A model generated the notes under the pieces. The model ran no database searches and was not told where the DNA came from. It saw only the letters and a list, made by a program, of their open reading frames with translations. The position numbers and the translations under genes were made by a program. Shown here one piece after another: positions 5,550 to 5,891 of a DNA stretch of 5,891 nt (the stretch's first letter is position 1; each line of letters opens with the position of its first letter). Source of the stretch: Chloroflexota bacterium (lineage in GTDB: Bacteria; Chloroflexota; Anaerolineae; Fen-1058); assembly GCA_016219235.1 (NCBI GenBank), contig JACRBO010000247.1, positions 1 through 5,891 on the forward strand. Direction: 5' to 3'.

Positions 5550-5774
5550 ATGAACGAGGATATTCTAAAGGGCCAATGGAAGCAGATTCGCGGCCAGGTC
5601 AAGCAGTGGTGGGGCATGCTCACCGACGACGATCTGGACAAGATCAACGGCAAGCGCGATCAGCTGATTGGCAAGCTCCAGGAACGGTATGGCTACACCA
5701 AAGAGCAGGCCAGCCGGCAGATTGATGAGCGCCTGACGGAGTTGCAGCAGCGCGTTATGCCCATGGGCCGCTAG
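5550..5774 (+). CDS. CsbD family stress-response protein
   Basis: A 74-residue, highly charged, soluble helical protein. It shows the family pattern in full: LKGQWKQIRGQVKQWWG (6-22), LTDDDLDKINGKRDQL (24-39) and GKLQERYGYTKEQA (41-54), where repeated G-K and W residues define the fold. Length is slightly above the usual 60-70 residues because of a tail rich in Gln and Arg ending PMGR. CsbD proteins are induced by general stress in several bacteria; the molecular role is not established. It is a single-gene unit: a terminator stands before it (5360-5391), it has its own promoter, and a strong hairpin follows. Sharing a promoter type with the DHH/GlsB operon supports a stress role here. Confidence 0.92.
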   Translation: MNEDILKGQWKQIRGQVKQWWGMLTDDDLDKINGKRDQLIGKLQERYGYTKEQASRQIDERLTELQQRVMPMGR

Positions 5775-5809
5775 CATCACCGGGCAACATTCGCCCAGGT
5801 TTTAACTGT

Positions 5810-5842
5810 AGCGCGCGGGGATCGTCTTGATCCCCGCGCGCT
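5810..5842 (+). terminator. Perfect 14-bp GC-rich hairpin after the csbD-like gene
   Basis: AGCGCGCGGGGATC (5810-5823) pairs perfectly with GATCCCCGCGCGCT (5829-5842) around a five-base loop GTCTT. It lies 35 bases after the stop. The bases that follow are GT-rich (GTGGGTGTGTCTGTGG) instead of a clean T-run, so termination may be imperfect, or the stem may mainly protect the 3' end. As a perfect palindrome it could act in either direction. Confidence 0.6.
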
Positions 5843-5891
5843 GTGGGTGTGTCTGTGGCCCCAGGCGATACGCGGCCATGGTGTGCAGACC

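Noticed and set aside
5756..5891. End of a leftward gene entering from the right edge
   Set aside because: On the minus strand one frame is open from the edge to a TAA near 5803, but it is about 30 codons, would run through the perfect hairpin, and shows no recognisable protein family. The last 49 bases are left unassigned.

Overview
The window reads as a GC-rich chromosomal segment of a free-living bacterium. Strong Shine-Dalgarno sites of the AAGGAGG type, soluble double-GAF histidine kinases, a KdpE-like OmpR regulator, and small CsbD and GlsB/YeaQ stress proteins close together are most in keeping with Chloroflexota. That placement is an inference from gene content, not from a marker gene.

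Layout. Positions 1-1586 carry three genes on the minus strand, read right to left: a DHH-family phosphoesterase (1586-456), a three-helix GlsB/YeaQ-type membrane protein (412-131), and the first 36 codons of a response regulator that runs off the left edge (108-1). Gaps of 43 and 22 bases suggest one operon. Positions 1587-2151 are a divergent regulatory region. It holds a promoter for the leftward operon, a roughly 420-base leader with two long inverted repeats, and a separate promoter for the rightward genes. Positions 2152-5323 hold a rightward operon: a soluble GAF-GAF-HisKA-HATPase histidine kinase, a stand-alone receiver protein, and a KdpE-like DNA-binding response regulator, closed by a good intrinsic terminator at 5360-5391. 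Positions 5550-5774 encode a CsbD-family stress protein with its own promoter, followed by a perfect 14-bp GC-rich hairpin at 5810-5842.

How it fits together. The kinase and its two receiver proteins form a complete cytoplasmic sensing and relay module. The partial regulator on the left may be a fourth partner. The most interesting non-coding signal is a promoter-like block of about 50 bases that occurs twice, once on the minus strand ahead of the DHH/GlsB operon (2065 down to 2016) and once on the plus strand ahead of csbD (5441-5490). The copies align without gaps at 35 of 50 positions, including a TTTGG(R)AC element and an extended -10 of the form GTGnTATnCT. This suggests that both stress-type transcription units answer to the same RNA polymerase form or regulator. 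The predicted leftward start point falls just before the first arm of a 10-bp inverted repeat, so the DHH operon would begin with a structured leader RNA of unknown class.
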